Below are positions 1 through 5,497 of a DNA stretch of 5,956 bases, piece by piece (within the stretch, counting starts at the first letter, position 1; every line of letters starts with the position of its first letter). Position numbers and translations under genes: made by a program. The notes beneath the pieces were generated by a model. That model saw only the letters and a list, made by a program, of their open reading frames with translations, was not told the origin of the DNA and did no database searches. Source of the DNA: Acidobacteriota bacterium (GTDB lineage Bacteria > Acidobacteriota > Terriglobia > Acidoferrales > UBA7541); contig JAFAZL010000982.1 of assembly GCA_019239815.1 (NCBI GenBank), forward strand, positions 1 through 5,956. Reading direction: 5' to 3'.

Positions 1-338
1 AAATACACGCCCTCTTACCCTCCAGCCCACCAGCAAAACCACTCAAGTATAAATCACGATTCGAACTCAATTTTGGTCATCCAACTACCGGTTGTCATCG
101 TGAACGCAGATGGCTCCGTTTCAATTGCATTCGAACGGTACGACCTAGTACCCATTGACAACTCCGTAAATCTGTGCTACCCTGTAACATGACTCGCAGC
201 TGCGCTTCACTCTCGAACAAAACCCGACTCACGCGAGTCCGCAACTCCTTCCGATCCAACAGCTTCCACACTCTCGATTTTCGCACCTCCCACAACCTAA
301 ACATCCCAAAGCCACTTACGCACTCTTCGGAAAACACC
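1..338. other. Non-coding stretch, no recognisable gene
   Basis: No reading frame here has a recognisable protein signature. The frames that stay open (a + strand one from a GTG at 174 running into larC, and a - strand one covering 95-400) are low-complexity Ser/Arg/Thr-rich or mirror translations with no family motif. I see no tRNA, rRNA or CRISPR structure. The only local structures are a 5-bp inverted repeat GACTC/GAGTC at 226-239 and a diverged match (13 of 15) at 92-106 to the head of the dispersed repeat found at 1672. The region probably separates larC from an upstream gene outside the window. Confidence 0.6.
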
Positions 339-352
339 GGGGGTATACCCCC
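339..352. repeat. Perfect 14-bp G5-TATA-C5 palindrome upstream of larC
   Basis: GGGGG, then TATA, then CCCCC forms an exact palindrome. It ends 16 bp before the -35 box of the predicted larC promoter, a normal place for a regulator site. The half-sequence ATACCCCC resembles the A/T-flanked C-tract half-sites bound by CsoR/RcnR-family metal sensors, but here the halves are back to back, not in the usual facing arrangement. It could equally be a dispersed genomic palindrome. The palindrome is seen directly; any regulatory role is inference. Confidence 0.5.
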
Positions 353-386
353 AAACCGCCCCGAAAGTTTGACACCCCAAACCGCC
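349..386. repeat. 12-bp direct repeat bracketing the larC -35 box
   Basis: CCCCAAACCGCC occurs exactly at 349-360 and again at 375-386, a period of 26 bp. The first copy overlaps the right arm of the G5-TATA-C5 palindrome and the second fills most of the -35/-10 spacer, so the TTGACA box lies between the two. An exact 12-mer repeated around a promoter suggests paired regulator sites, though it may be a chance local duplication. Confidence 0.5.
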
Positions 387-397
387 GCCGATAGTAT
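369..397 (+). promoter_or_regulatory. Predicted sigma-70 type promoter of larC
   Basis: TTGACA at 369-374 is a perfect -35 box. It is followed after exactly 17 bp by TAGTAT at 392-397, which matches TATAAT at four of six positions including the key second A and final T. Transcription would start near 404, giving a leader of about 60 nt before the larC ATG. It is the strongest promoter-like sequence in the upstream region and is oriented toward larC. This is prediction from consensus only. Confidence 0.55.
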
Positions 398-462
398 CAA
401 TCTGCACCCGTCGCAGACACTTTTTCCTGAATCCCGTCCTTGCGCATCGCGGTCACGCCACC

Positions 463-1641
463 ATGAATCTCGCCTATTTCGATTGTTTTTCGGGCATTAG
501 CGGCGACATGACGCTCGGCGCCCTCCTCGACGCCGGCTGCGACCTCGTGCGTCTGCGCGCCGACCTGCAATCGCTCCAGGTCCCCGGTTGGGAAATCTCC
601 GCCGAAAAAGTCTGGAAAAATGGCATGGCCGCCACCTATGCCAAGGTCAAAACAGAAGACCAGAAAAAGCACCGCAGCCTGACCGACATTCTCGAGATTC
701 TCAAAGCGTCCAAGCTCGACGATCAGGTCCGCGACCGCGCCACCTTGATCTTCCAGAAGTTAGGCGAAGCCGAAGCCCGCGTTCACGACGTGCCACTCGA
801 AAAAATCCACTTCCACGAAGTCGGCGCCGTCGACGCCATTATCGACATCGTCGGCGCCTGCATCGGCTTCCATCAACTCGGTATCGACAAGTTCGCCTGC
901 TCGCCGCTCAATGTGGGCGGTGGCACCGCGAAAATGGCCCACGGAGTTTTGCCCGTTCCAGCTCCAGCAACGGCGGCTCTATTGAAAGGGAAGCCGACCT
1001 ACTCCAACGGCATCCAGCGCGAGCTCGTCACACCGACCGGCGCCGCCATCGTCGCCACGCTCTGCGATCACTTCGGCCCGCAGCCGCCGATGACCGTTTC
1101 CGCGATCGGCTACGGCGCAGGCACCGCTGACCTCGAGGGCCAGCCGAACGTCGTCCGCATCATGATCGGTCAGCCCGCCGAAAAGTTAGTCGCAGGATTC
1201 GACGAAGAAATCTCCGTCATCGAAGCCAACCTCGACGACATGAATCCGCAGATCTATGGCTACTTCCTGGAAAAAGCTTTAGCTGCCGGCGCGCTCGACG
1301 TCTACACGACGCCGGTCCAAATGAAAAAGAATCGCCCCGGCACGCTGCTGACCGTCCTCTGCAAACCGCAAGACGCCAGCGCACTCACAACGCTGATCTT
1401 CGCCGAGACGACGACTTTCGGTGTTCGCACCACAACAGCACACCGCCGCATCTTGCCGCGCGAACACGTCAGCGTCTCCACAACTTTCGGCGACGTTCGC
1501 ATCAAGCTCTCGCGAATCAACGGCCGCATCCAGCACGCCGCCCCCGAATTCGACGACTGCCGCAAACTCGCCGTAGAAAAAAACGTCCCGCTCCAACAAG
1601 TAATCACCGAAGCCCTCCGCCGCTACCAGGAGGGCCAATGA
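463..1641 (+). CDS. larC: LarC, nickel insertion protein for nickel-pincer cofactor synthesis
   Basis: This is a 392-residue member of the LarC family (formerly DUF111/UPF0272). LarC is a cytoplasmic CTP-dependent cyclometallase that inserts Ni into pyridinium-3,5-bisthiocarboxylate mononucleotide, the last step in making the cofactor of lactate racemase LarA and its relatives. Visible family hallmarks are the N-terminal FDCFSGISGDM (residues 6-16), IHFHEVGAVDAIIDIVG (115-131), NVGGGTAKMAHG (150-161), the ELVTPTGAA stretch (187-195) and the C-terminal-half signature EANLDDMNPQIYGYF (254-268) with MKKNRPG (287-293). The length is typical of the full-length single-chain form. The LarC1 and LarC2 parts are in one frame, unlike Lactobacillus plantarum, which needs a programmed frameshift. 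The ATG chosen opens directly into the conserved first strand; it has no clear Shine-Dalgarno, only a CGCCACC context. No larA, larB or larE lies nearby, so the cofactor's client enzyme cannot be inferred here. Confidence 0.95.
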   Translation: MNLAYFDCFSGISGDMTLGALLDAGCDLVRLRADLQSLQVPGWEISAEKVWKNGMAATYAKVKTEDQKKHRSLTDILEILKASKLDDQVRDRATLIFQKLGEAEARVHDVPLEKIHFHEVGAVDAIIDIVGACIGFHQLGIDKFACSPLNVGGGTAKMAHGVLPVPAPATAALLKGKPTYSNGIQRELVTPTGAAIVATLCDHFGPQPPMTVSAIGYGAGTADLEGQPNVVRIMIGQPAEKLVAGFDEEISVIEANLDDMNPQIYGYFLEKALAAGALDVYTTPVQMKKNRPGTLLTVLCKPQDASALTTLIFAETTTFGVRTTTAHRRILPREHVSVSTTFGDVRIKLSRINGRIQHAAPEFDDCRKLAVEKNVPLQQVITEALRRYQEGQ

Positions 1642-1671
1642 CTTTCGCGCAGCCCCATCACTCGTCGAAAC

Positions 1672-1714
1672 TTGTCATCCTGAGCGGGTCCGGTACGGGC
1701 ACGCGAAGGATCTC
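1672..1714. repeat. Dispersed intergenic repeat, imperfect hairpin
   Basis: The element opens with TTGTCATCCTGAGCG and closes with GCGAAGGATCTC. ATCCT near the left end pairs with AGGAT near the right, GCG with CGC inside that, and a short GC-rich core CCGGTACGGG forms the tip, giving an imperfect stem-loop. I recall this head-and-tail combination as a frequent intergenic repeat of Acidobacteriota, which I cannot verify here. It has no T tract, so it is not an obvious intrinsic terminator, although it lies 30 bp after the larC stop. Confidence 0.55.
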
Positions 1715-1735
1715 AACGTCGACACGACTAACCAC

Positions 1736-1747
1736 CTCGTCGACGAG
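1736..1747. repeat. 12-bp perfect palindrome CTCGTCGACGAG
   Basis: CTCGTCGACGAG is its own reverse complement. Its core CGTCGAC also occurs at 1717-1723, 21 bp earlier, so the two form a two-turn-spaced direct repeat. It lies between the dispersed repeat and the first REP in the larC-metG gap. It may be an operator half-pair for metG or just part of the repeat cluster; nothing in the sequence decides this. Confidence 0.35.
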
Positions 1748-1757
1748 TATCGACCAT

Positions 1758-1784
1758 GTACGGGCGCAGCACTGCTGCGCCCCA
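1758..1784 (+). repeat. REP element, copy 1 (diverged)
   Basis: A GTAC head is followed by arm GGGCGCAGC, loop ACT and arm GCTGCGCCC, a 9-bp perfect stem. It is the same element as the two copies that flank the transposase gene at 3859 and 4471, but with two differences: the tetranucleotide head is GTAC in place of GTAG, and the loop has one extra base. It is oriented like the 3859 copy and lies 68 bp before metG. As in that copy, the sequence just 5' reads CGAYCAT. It is a solitary copy that the RAYT could have mobilised, now drifting. Confidence 0.8.
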
Positions 1785-1851
1785 GCTTGCCCGGACGTGA
1801 ACTTAAACCACGCTCTGCTTTTGAATTTAGGTGTAACGCACTAACTCAACC

Positions 1852-3816
1852 ATGCCGCCAACAAAAAAATATTACTTAACAACTCCGATCTATTACACGA
1901 ACGGCCTCCCCCACATTGGCCACACGTACTCCACGATCGTGTGCGACGCCATTCGCCGCTACAAGCGCATGCTCGGCTACGAAGTTATCCTCACCACCGG
2001 CACCGACGAACACGGCGTCAACGTCGAGCGCAGCGCCAAAAAAGCCGGAATCCCCGAATCCGAATTCGTAGCGAAAATGGCCGCCGAGTGGAAAGCGCTA
2101 TGGGACGAGTTCGGCATCCAGGGCGACGAATTCATTCGCACCACCGAACTCCGCCACGCGCGCACCGTGCAGTGGCTCTTCAAGCTCTTTCGCGAAAACG
2201 GTTACGTCTATCCCGGCCACTACACCGGCCAATACTGCATTTTCGACAACGCTTACGTCGACGTGAAGCCCGGCGAGCCTTGCCCCGACTGCGGCCGCCC
2301 CACCGAAACGGTCACAGAGGCCAACTACTTCTTCAAGCTCTCGGCGTTTCAAAACGTCTTGCTCGACTTCTACAAAAAAAATCCCGATTTCATTCAACCC
2401 GAAGCGCGCCGCAACGAAGTCCTTGCCTTCGTCGAAAGTGGTCTGCGCGATGTCAGCATCACACGTACGTCACTCCGTTGGGGCATTCCCGTGCCCGGCG
2501 AAGAGTCCCACGTTTTCTACGTCTGGTTCGACGCCCTCACCGCCTATCTCAGCGCCGTCGGCGGCCCCGACTTTGAGAAGCGTGGCTTCTGGCCCGCCGA
2601 CCTGCATCTCGTCGGCAAAGAAATCATCCGCTTCCACGCCGTCTACTGGCCGGCATTCCTGATGGCCGCGCAGCTTCCGTTGCCCAAACAAATCTGGGCG
2701 CACGGTTGGCTCCTGATGGACAGCGCCAAGATGAGCAAATCGCTCGGCAACGTCGTCCGCCCGCGCCCGATCGTCCACGTTCTCGGTCTCGACGCGTTGC
2801 GCTATTACTTGCTGCGCGAAACCGTCTTCGGCCAGGACGGCAACTTCAGCTACGGCGCACTCGTCCAGCGCTATAACTCCGATCTCGCCAACGGCCTCGG
2901 CAACCTCGCCAGCCGCACCGCCGCAATGATCACCAAAGATTGCGGCGGAAAAATTCCGCGCGTCAATGATCTGAAGCCACAGGATCAAGCACTCGCGCAA
3001 CACGCGCAGAAGACCATCGCCGAGGTGCTTGAGCTATACAACGCGCTCGGCTTCTCCAAAGCGCTGGAACAAATCTGGTCGCTCATCGCCGCCACCGACA
3101 AGTACCTGACAACCGAACAGCCGTGGGCGCTGAAGGAAACCGAGAAGGACCGTCGCGACGCAATTCTCGCCACGACCGCAGAAGTTCTGCGCATCGTCAC
3201 CGCGCTCACCTATCCCGTGCTGCCCGACAGCACGGTGAAAGTCTGGGCACTGCTTGGCCAGACGACGCCACTCGGTTCAGTGAATCTAGAAAGCCTGAGC
3301 TGGGGACAACTCAAGCCCGGTACGCAACTCGGCAAATCTCAACCACTATTCCCGCGCATCGATAAAGCGGAAGCGATAGAGAGGATGGAAGCCATGGAGA
3401 ACGAAGCACAGAAAGCGCCGCCACCAACCGCAGCGCCAACGCCCGCAGCAGCATCAGCCGGAGCTGCCCCTGCGCCCGAAGGTGTGCAGCGCATCGGCAT
3501 CGAAGATTTCGCCAAAGTCGAGATGCGCGTCGGCCAGATCAAAACCGCCGAACGCATCGTCGGCGCCGACAAGCTACTGAAACTCACCGTCGATATCGGC
3601 ACAGAAATTCGCCAGATCTGCGCCGGCATCGCCCAATTCTACGAGCCCGAAAAATTGATCGACCGCAAAGTCGTCGTGGTTACCAATCTCGCGCCACGCA
3701 AACTCCGCGGCGTCGAATCCAACGGCATGATCGTCGCCGCCAGCATCGGCCCCGAAGGCCGCCCCGTCCTCGCCGGCTTCCACGAAGACGTCGAAATCGG
3801 CGCCCGCCTCAAATAA
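1852..3816 (+). CDS. metG: Methionyl-tRNA synthetase with C-terminal tRNA-binding domain
   Basis: This class I synthetase charges tRNA-Met and initiator tRNA with methionine, using ATP, in the cytoplasm. The 654-residue protein shows the Rossmann-fold signature HIGH at 21-24 after the YYLTTPIYYTNG strand, the TDEHG motif at 51-55, the class-defining KMSKS loop at 293-297 and methionine-pocket sequence FYVWFDALTAY at 222-232. The zinc-knuckle insert around 129-147 has only three Cys (129, 144, 147), with Asp132 where the canonical second Cys would be. The helical anticodon-binding domain spans roughly 335-505. An Ala/Pro-rich linker (about 520-543) joins it to a Trbp111-like OB-fold domain (about 546-654), common in long bacterial MetRS and used for dimerisation and tRNA binding. 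The ATG gives the family N-terminus exactly, though no good Shine-Dalgarno precedes it: AGGTG is 18 nt away. No clear promoter was found in the 210-bp gap, so read-through from larC is possible. Confidence 0.98.
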   Translation: MPPTKKYYLTTPIYYTNGLPHIGHTYSTIVCDAIRRYKRMLGYEVILTTGTDEHGVNVERSAKKAGIPESEFVAKMAAEWKALWDEFGIQGDEFIRTTELRHARTVQWLFKLFRENGYVYPGHYTGQYCIFDNAYVDVKPGEPCPDCGRPTETVTEANYFFKLSAFQNVLLDFYKKNPDFIQPEARRNEVLAFVESGLRDVSITRTSLRWGIPVPGEESHVFYVWFDALTAYLSAVGGPDFEKRGFWPADLHLVGKEIIRFHAVYWPAFLMAAQLPLPKQIWAHGWLLMDSAKMSKSLGNVVRPRPIVHVLGLDALRYYLLRETVFGQDGNFSYGALVQRYNSDLANGLGNLASRTAAMITKDCGGKIPRVNDLKPQDQALAQHAQKTIAEVLELYNALGFSKALEQIWSLIAATDKYLTTEQPWALKETEKDRRDAILATTAEVLRIVTALTYPVLPDSTVKVWALLGQTTPLGSVNLESLSWGQLKPGTQLGKSQPLFPRIDKAEAIERMEAMENEAQKAPPPTAAPTPAAASAGAAPAPEGVQRIGIEDFAKVEMRVGQIKTAERIVGADKLLKLTVDIGTEIRQICAGIAQFYEPEKLIDRKVVVVTNLAPRKLRGVESNGMIVAASIGPEGRPVLAGFHEDVEIGARLK

Positions 3817-3858
3817 TTGTTTCGGTGTGCCGAGTTCGATCCGACTTGCCACGATCAT

Positions 3859-3884
3859 GTAGGGGCGCAGCACGCTGCGCCCCA
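3859..3884 (+). repeat. REP element, copy 2 (left flank of RAYT)
   Basis: GTAG head, arm GGGCGCAGC, two-base loop AC, arm GCTGCGCCC, then CA. Including the last G of the head and the next C, the stem is 10 bp. The GTAG tetranucleotide followed by a GC-rich palindrome is the published hallmark of REPs cognate to REP-associated tyrosine transposases. It begins 42 bp after the metG stop. It has no T tract, so it is not an intrinsic terminator by sequence, but the hairpin could stabilise the metG 3' end. Confidence 0.9.
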
Positions 3885-3891
3885 TGTCCGC

Positions 3892-3897
3892 AAGGTG
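3892..3897 (+). promoter_or_regulatory. Ribosome binding site of the RAYT gene
   Basis: AAGGTG lies 8 bases before the ATG at 3906 and only 2 bases before the ATG at 3900. The spacing favours 3906 as the start, although 3900 (two codons longer) cannot be excluded. A longer open frame reaching back to 3825 would read through the REP palindrome and is unlikely to be translated. Confidence 0.5.
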
Positions 3898-3905
3898 TAA
3901 TGAGT

Positions 3906-4469
3906 ATGGTCCTCAACCCCAATCTCCACCCTGGCCACAAATCCCTGCGCCTGCCGTATCGCGACTACACTGCCGCTGGCATGTACTTCGTCACCATCTG
4001 CACCTACGATCGGCTACCAACGCTAGCCCGAGTCGTCAATGCAAAAGTTGAACTAACGCCGGTCGGAGAAATAACGCAAGCTTGCTGGTCCGAAATCTCG
4101 CTCCACTACCCGCAAATCGTCCTTCATGCTTTCGTAGTGATGCCAAACCACATCCATGGCCTCCTGCAGTTGGCTCCTCTCGTCGCACGTCCGTCGAAAC
4201 CCGACACGTCTCGTCGCGACTTCGGCCCGGATAGCGTGCCACCGGCGTCTCTTTCGGCAGTCGTTCGATCTTTCAAATCCGCCGTCACAAAGCGAGTGCG
4301 CGAGAGGTTGCGAATGACTACGGACCTATGGGAACGAAATTATTTCGAGCGAACAATTCGATCTGGCAAAGAGTTTGACGATACGACGCAATACATCATT
4401 GAAAATGCGTTGAAGTGGGAAATGGACAAAGAAAACCCGGACGGTGCCAAGACGCTGAGCTCTCGGTAA
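3906..4469 (+). CDS. REP-associated tyrosine transposase (RAYT, IS200-like Y1 family)
   Basis: This 187-residue single-domain HUH nuclease belongs to the Y1 transposase superfamily (Transposase_17/IS200-like). Such proteins bind and cleave single-stranded REP hairpins, using a metal held by the HxH pair and a tyrosine nucleophile. The sequence shows the family opening KSLRLPYRDYTAAGMYFVTICT (residues 12-33), HAFVVMPNHIHGLL (74-87) with HUH residues His82 and His84, the helix SAVVRSFKSAVTKRV (117-131), and the C-terminal LWERNYFERTIR (141-152) leading to QYIIENALKW (162-171), where Tyr163 is the likely nucleophile. The usual NP after this tyrosine is NA here. No frameshift or stop is present and the catalytic set looks intact. 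Both flanks carry its probable substrate REPs. I chose the ATG at 3906 from ribosome-site spacing; 3900 is the alternative. The gene sits between metG and tatD, probably as an insertion, and may be transcribed by read-through from metG. Confidence 0.9.
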   Translation: MVLNPNLHPGHKSLRLPYRDYTAAGMYFVTICTYDRLPTLARVVNAKVELTPVGEITQACWSEISLHYPQIVLHAFVVMPNHIHGLLQLAPLVARPSKPDTSRRDFGPDSVPPASLSAVVRSFKSAVTKRVRERLRMTTDLWERNYFERTIRSGKEFDDTTQYIIENALKWEMDKENPDGAKTLSSR

Positions 4470-4470
4470 C

Positions 4471-4496
4471 TGGGGCGCAGCGTGCTGCGCCCCTAC
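4471..4496 (-). repeat. REP element, copy 3 (right flank of RAYT, inverted)
   Basis: This is the exact reverse complement of copy 2 across all 26 bases, so its GTAG head, read on the - strand, points outward toward tatD. It starts one base after the transposase TAA and ends 26 bp before the tatD ATG, so a stem-loop forms in any RAYT-tatD transcript close to the tatD ribosome site. The perfect identity with copy 2, against the drift in copy 1, suggests recent movement, gene conversion or selection on the pair. Confidence 0.9.
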
Positions 4497-4522
4497 AAAA
4501 TCTCAGCTAAGCCAAAAGAGAT

Positions 4523-5323
4523 ATGCAACTGATCGATTCGCACGCACACATCGACTATCCGCAATTCGCGGACGACCGCGACGCCATGTTCGATCGCGCC
4601 CGGGCCGCCGGCGTCGAACACATTCTCGCCATCGGCACGGGGCCAGGCCCCGAAAAACTCGACGCCGCGATCGAATACGCCGACAAGTACGACTGGATCT
4701 ATGCCAGCATCGGCATCCACCCTCACGAAGCGAAAGAGGTCACGCAGCAACACCTCGATACGCTCGCAGAACTCGCGAACCATCCAAAGGTGATCGCCTG
4801 GGGCGAAATCGGCCTCGACTATTTCTACGACCACTCGCCACGCGATGTGCAAGATCGCGTCTTCCGCGACCAGATGGCCCTCGCTCATCAAGCCAAGCTC
4901 CCCATCATCATCCACTGCCGCGACGCATGGCCCGACACACTCAACGTCCTCGAAGACGCTTGGAAACCGACCGGTCTCGGCGGCATCCTTCACTGCTTCA
5001 CCAGCACGCTCGAAGACGCCCGGCGCGGCCTCGACATGGGCTTCATGATCTCGTTTGCGGGCAATTCAACCTATCCAAAAGCGGCGAATATTCGCGACGT
5101 TGCGAAAGCTCTGCCGCTCGAGAAAATTCTGATCGAAACGGACTCTCCGTTCCTTGCGCCCCAGACGCACCGTGGCAAGCGCAACGAACCCGCTTACGTC
5201 GCGGAAGTAGCGAAGGCGATTGCATCTGTGAGAAACTTGGGCGCAGAAGAAGTGGCCACCGCAACCGCTGCAAATTTTCGTCGCTTCTTCAAGCTGGAAT
5301 CGAAGCTGAGCAACGCTTCGTGA
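4523..5323 (+). CDS. tatD: TatD-family metal-dependent DNase
   Basis: This 266-residue TIM-barrel protein of the amidohydrolase superfamily has the normal TatD length. Family members are Mg-dependent 3'-5' DNA exonucleases (E. coli TatD, also YcfH/YabD types); the name comes from linkage to tat genes, not from a role in protein export. All metal ligands are visible: His7 and His9 in IDSHAHID, Glu95 in WGEIGLDY, His131 in PIIIHCRDA, His157 in GGILHCFT and Asp207 in IETDSPFLAP. No signal peptide or membrane segment is seen, so it is cytoplasmic. The ATG is preceded by a weak AAAGAG site ending 2 bases upstream and gives the family N-terminus directly. tatD follows metG in several bacteria (yabD after metS in Bacillus), so it probably belongs to a metG transcription unit now separated by the RAYT cassette. 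Which TatD paralogue this is cannot be told from the window. Confidence 0.95.
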   Translation: MQLIDSHAHIDYPQFADDRDAMFDRARAAGVEHILAIGTGPGPEKLDAAIEYADKYDWIYASIGIHPHEAKEVTQQHLDTLAELANHPKVIAWGEIGLDYFYDHSPRDVQDRVFRDQMALAHQAKLPIIIHCRDAWPDTLNVLEDAWKPTGLGGILHCFTSTLEDARRGLDMGFMISFAGNSTYPKAANIRDVAKALPLEKILIETDSPFLAPQTHRGKRNEPAYVAEVAKAIASVRNLGAEEVATATAANFRRFFKLESKLSNAS

Positions 5324-5378
5324 CCAGCGTGCAGTGGGCCTTGACGGAGGCCTCGCCTCATGCGTTCGCAGCCGCCAG

Positions 5379-5398
5379 GGTGATTTGACAGGTGATTT
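5379..5398. repeat. 8-bp direct repeat just upstream of the second promoter
   Basis: GGTGATTT occurs at 5379-5386 and 5391-5398, separated by GACA, a 12-bp period. It ends 3 bp before the predicted -35 box of the polyprenyl synthase gene, where activator half-sites are often found. A perfect TTGACA at 5385-5390 overlaps the pair but has no -10 at usable spacing. The role is unproven. Confidence 0.3.
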
Positions 5399-5401
5399 CG
5401 A

Positions 5402-5430
5402 TTGACGGTTTCGTAAGCGCACAGGATACT
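5402..5430 (+). promoter_or_regulatory. Predicted sigma-70 type promoter of the polyprenyl synthase gene
   Basis: TTGACG at 5402-5407 matches the -35 consensus at five of six positions. Exactly 17 bp later comes GATACT at 5425-5430, matching -10 at four of six, including the second A and final T. Transcription would begin near 5437, giving a leader of about 60 nt. It lies in the 174-bp gap after tatD, which otherwise holds only short repeats, so the synthase gene probably has its own promoter. Confidence 0.5.
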
Positions 5431-5435
5431 GTGCG
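5418..5435. promoter_or_regulatory. Perfect inverted repeat over the -10 box, candidate operator
   Basis: CGCACAG and CTGTGCG are exact reverse complements separated by GATA, giving an 18-bp palindromic site whose centre is the predicted -10 box GATACT. A dimeric repressor bound here would block promoter opening. As RNA it would form only a 7-bp, 4-base-loop hairpin with no T tract, and the predicted start site lies downstream of it, so a DNA operator is the more natural reading. No regulator gene is visible in the window. Confidence 0.45.
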
Positions 5436-5497
5436 GTCTACTTTCGCGCCGATTTTGCGCGCGATGTTCGCGACGGACGTTTGCGACTGAAAGGTTT

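Larger units (their letters stand above)
3859..4496 (+). mobile_element. RAYT cassette: transposase gene bracketed by inverted REPs
   Basis: This is a 638-bp unit made of an outward-facing GTAG-headed REP, the Y1 transposase gene, and an inverted REP identical over 26 bp. The right REP starts one base after the transposase stop codon. The termini therefore read GTAG at the left and CTAC at the right, as expected when hairpin ends of this type are the recognition sites of the encoded HUH nuclease. The cassette sits 42 bp after metG and 26 bp before tatD. No target-site duplication is expected for this chemistry and none is seen. RAYTs are usually regarded as domesticated relatives of IS200/IS605 transposases, so present-day mobility of the whole unit is uncertain. 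Confidence 0.75.

Noticed and set aside
155..183. Possible promoter, TTGACA followed after 17 bp by TACCCT
   Set aside because: The -10 match is only three of six and no gene begins within a reasonable distance downstream.
174..500. + strand open frame from a GTG into the larC start region
   Set aside because: Ser/Arg/Thr-rich, no motif, runs through the larC promoter and overlaps larC in another frame.
588..1130. Arg-rich second + strand frame inside larC (and a similar one inside metG at 1941-2576)
   Set aside because: Arg/His/Ser-dominated shifted-frame translations of well-identified genes.
1638..1844. 68-codon + strand frame overlapping the larC stop by ATGA, looking translationally coupled
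   Set aside because: Its sequence is made of the dispersed repeat, the palindrome and REP copy 1, it has Ser/Thr-rich low-complexity content and shows no family motif.
2470..3003. Long - strand open frame opposite metG
   Set aside because: A mirror frame expected from C-ending codons in the sense gene; metG on the + strand has all its catalytic motifs.
3859..3884. REP hairpins as intrinsic terminators (also 1758-1784 and 4471-4496)
   Set aside because: Strong GC stems but no following T tract on either strand; the REP explanation accounts for head, stem and pairing.
3825..3905. N-terminal extension of the RAYT reading frame back to 3825
   Set aside because: It would translate the REP palindrome and gives a Cys/Arg-rich leader not resembling the family; a ribosome site precedes 3900/3906.
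5347..5359. GAGGC-CTC-GCCTC hairpin after tatD as a terminator
   Set aside because: Only a 5-bp stem with no T tract.
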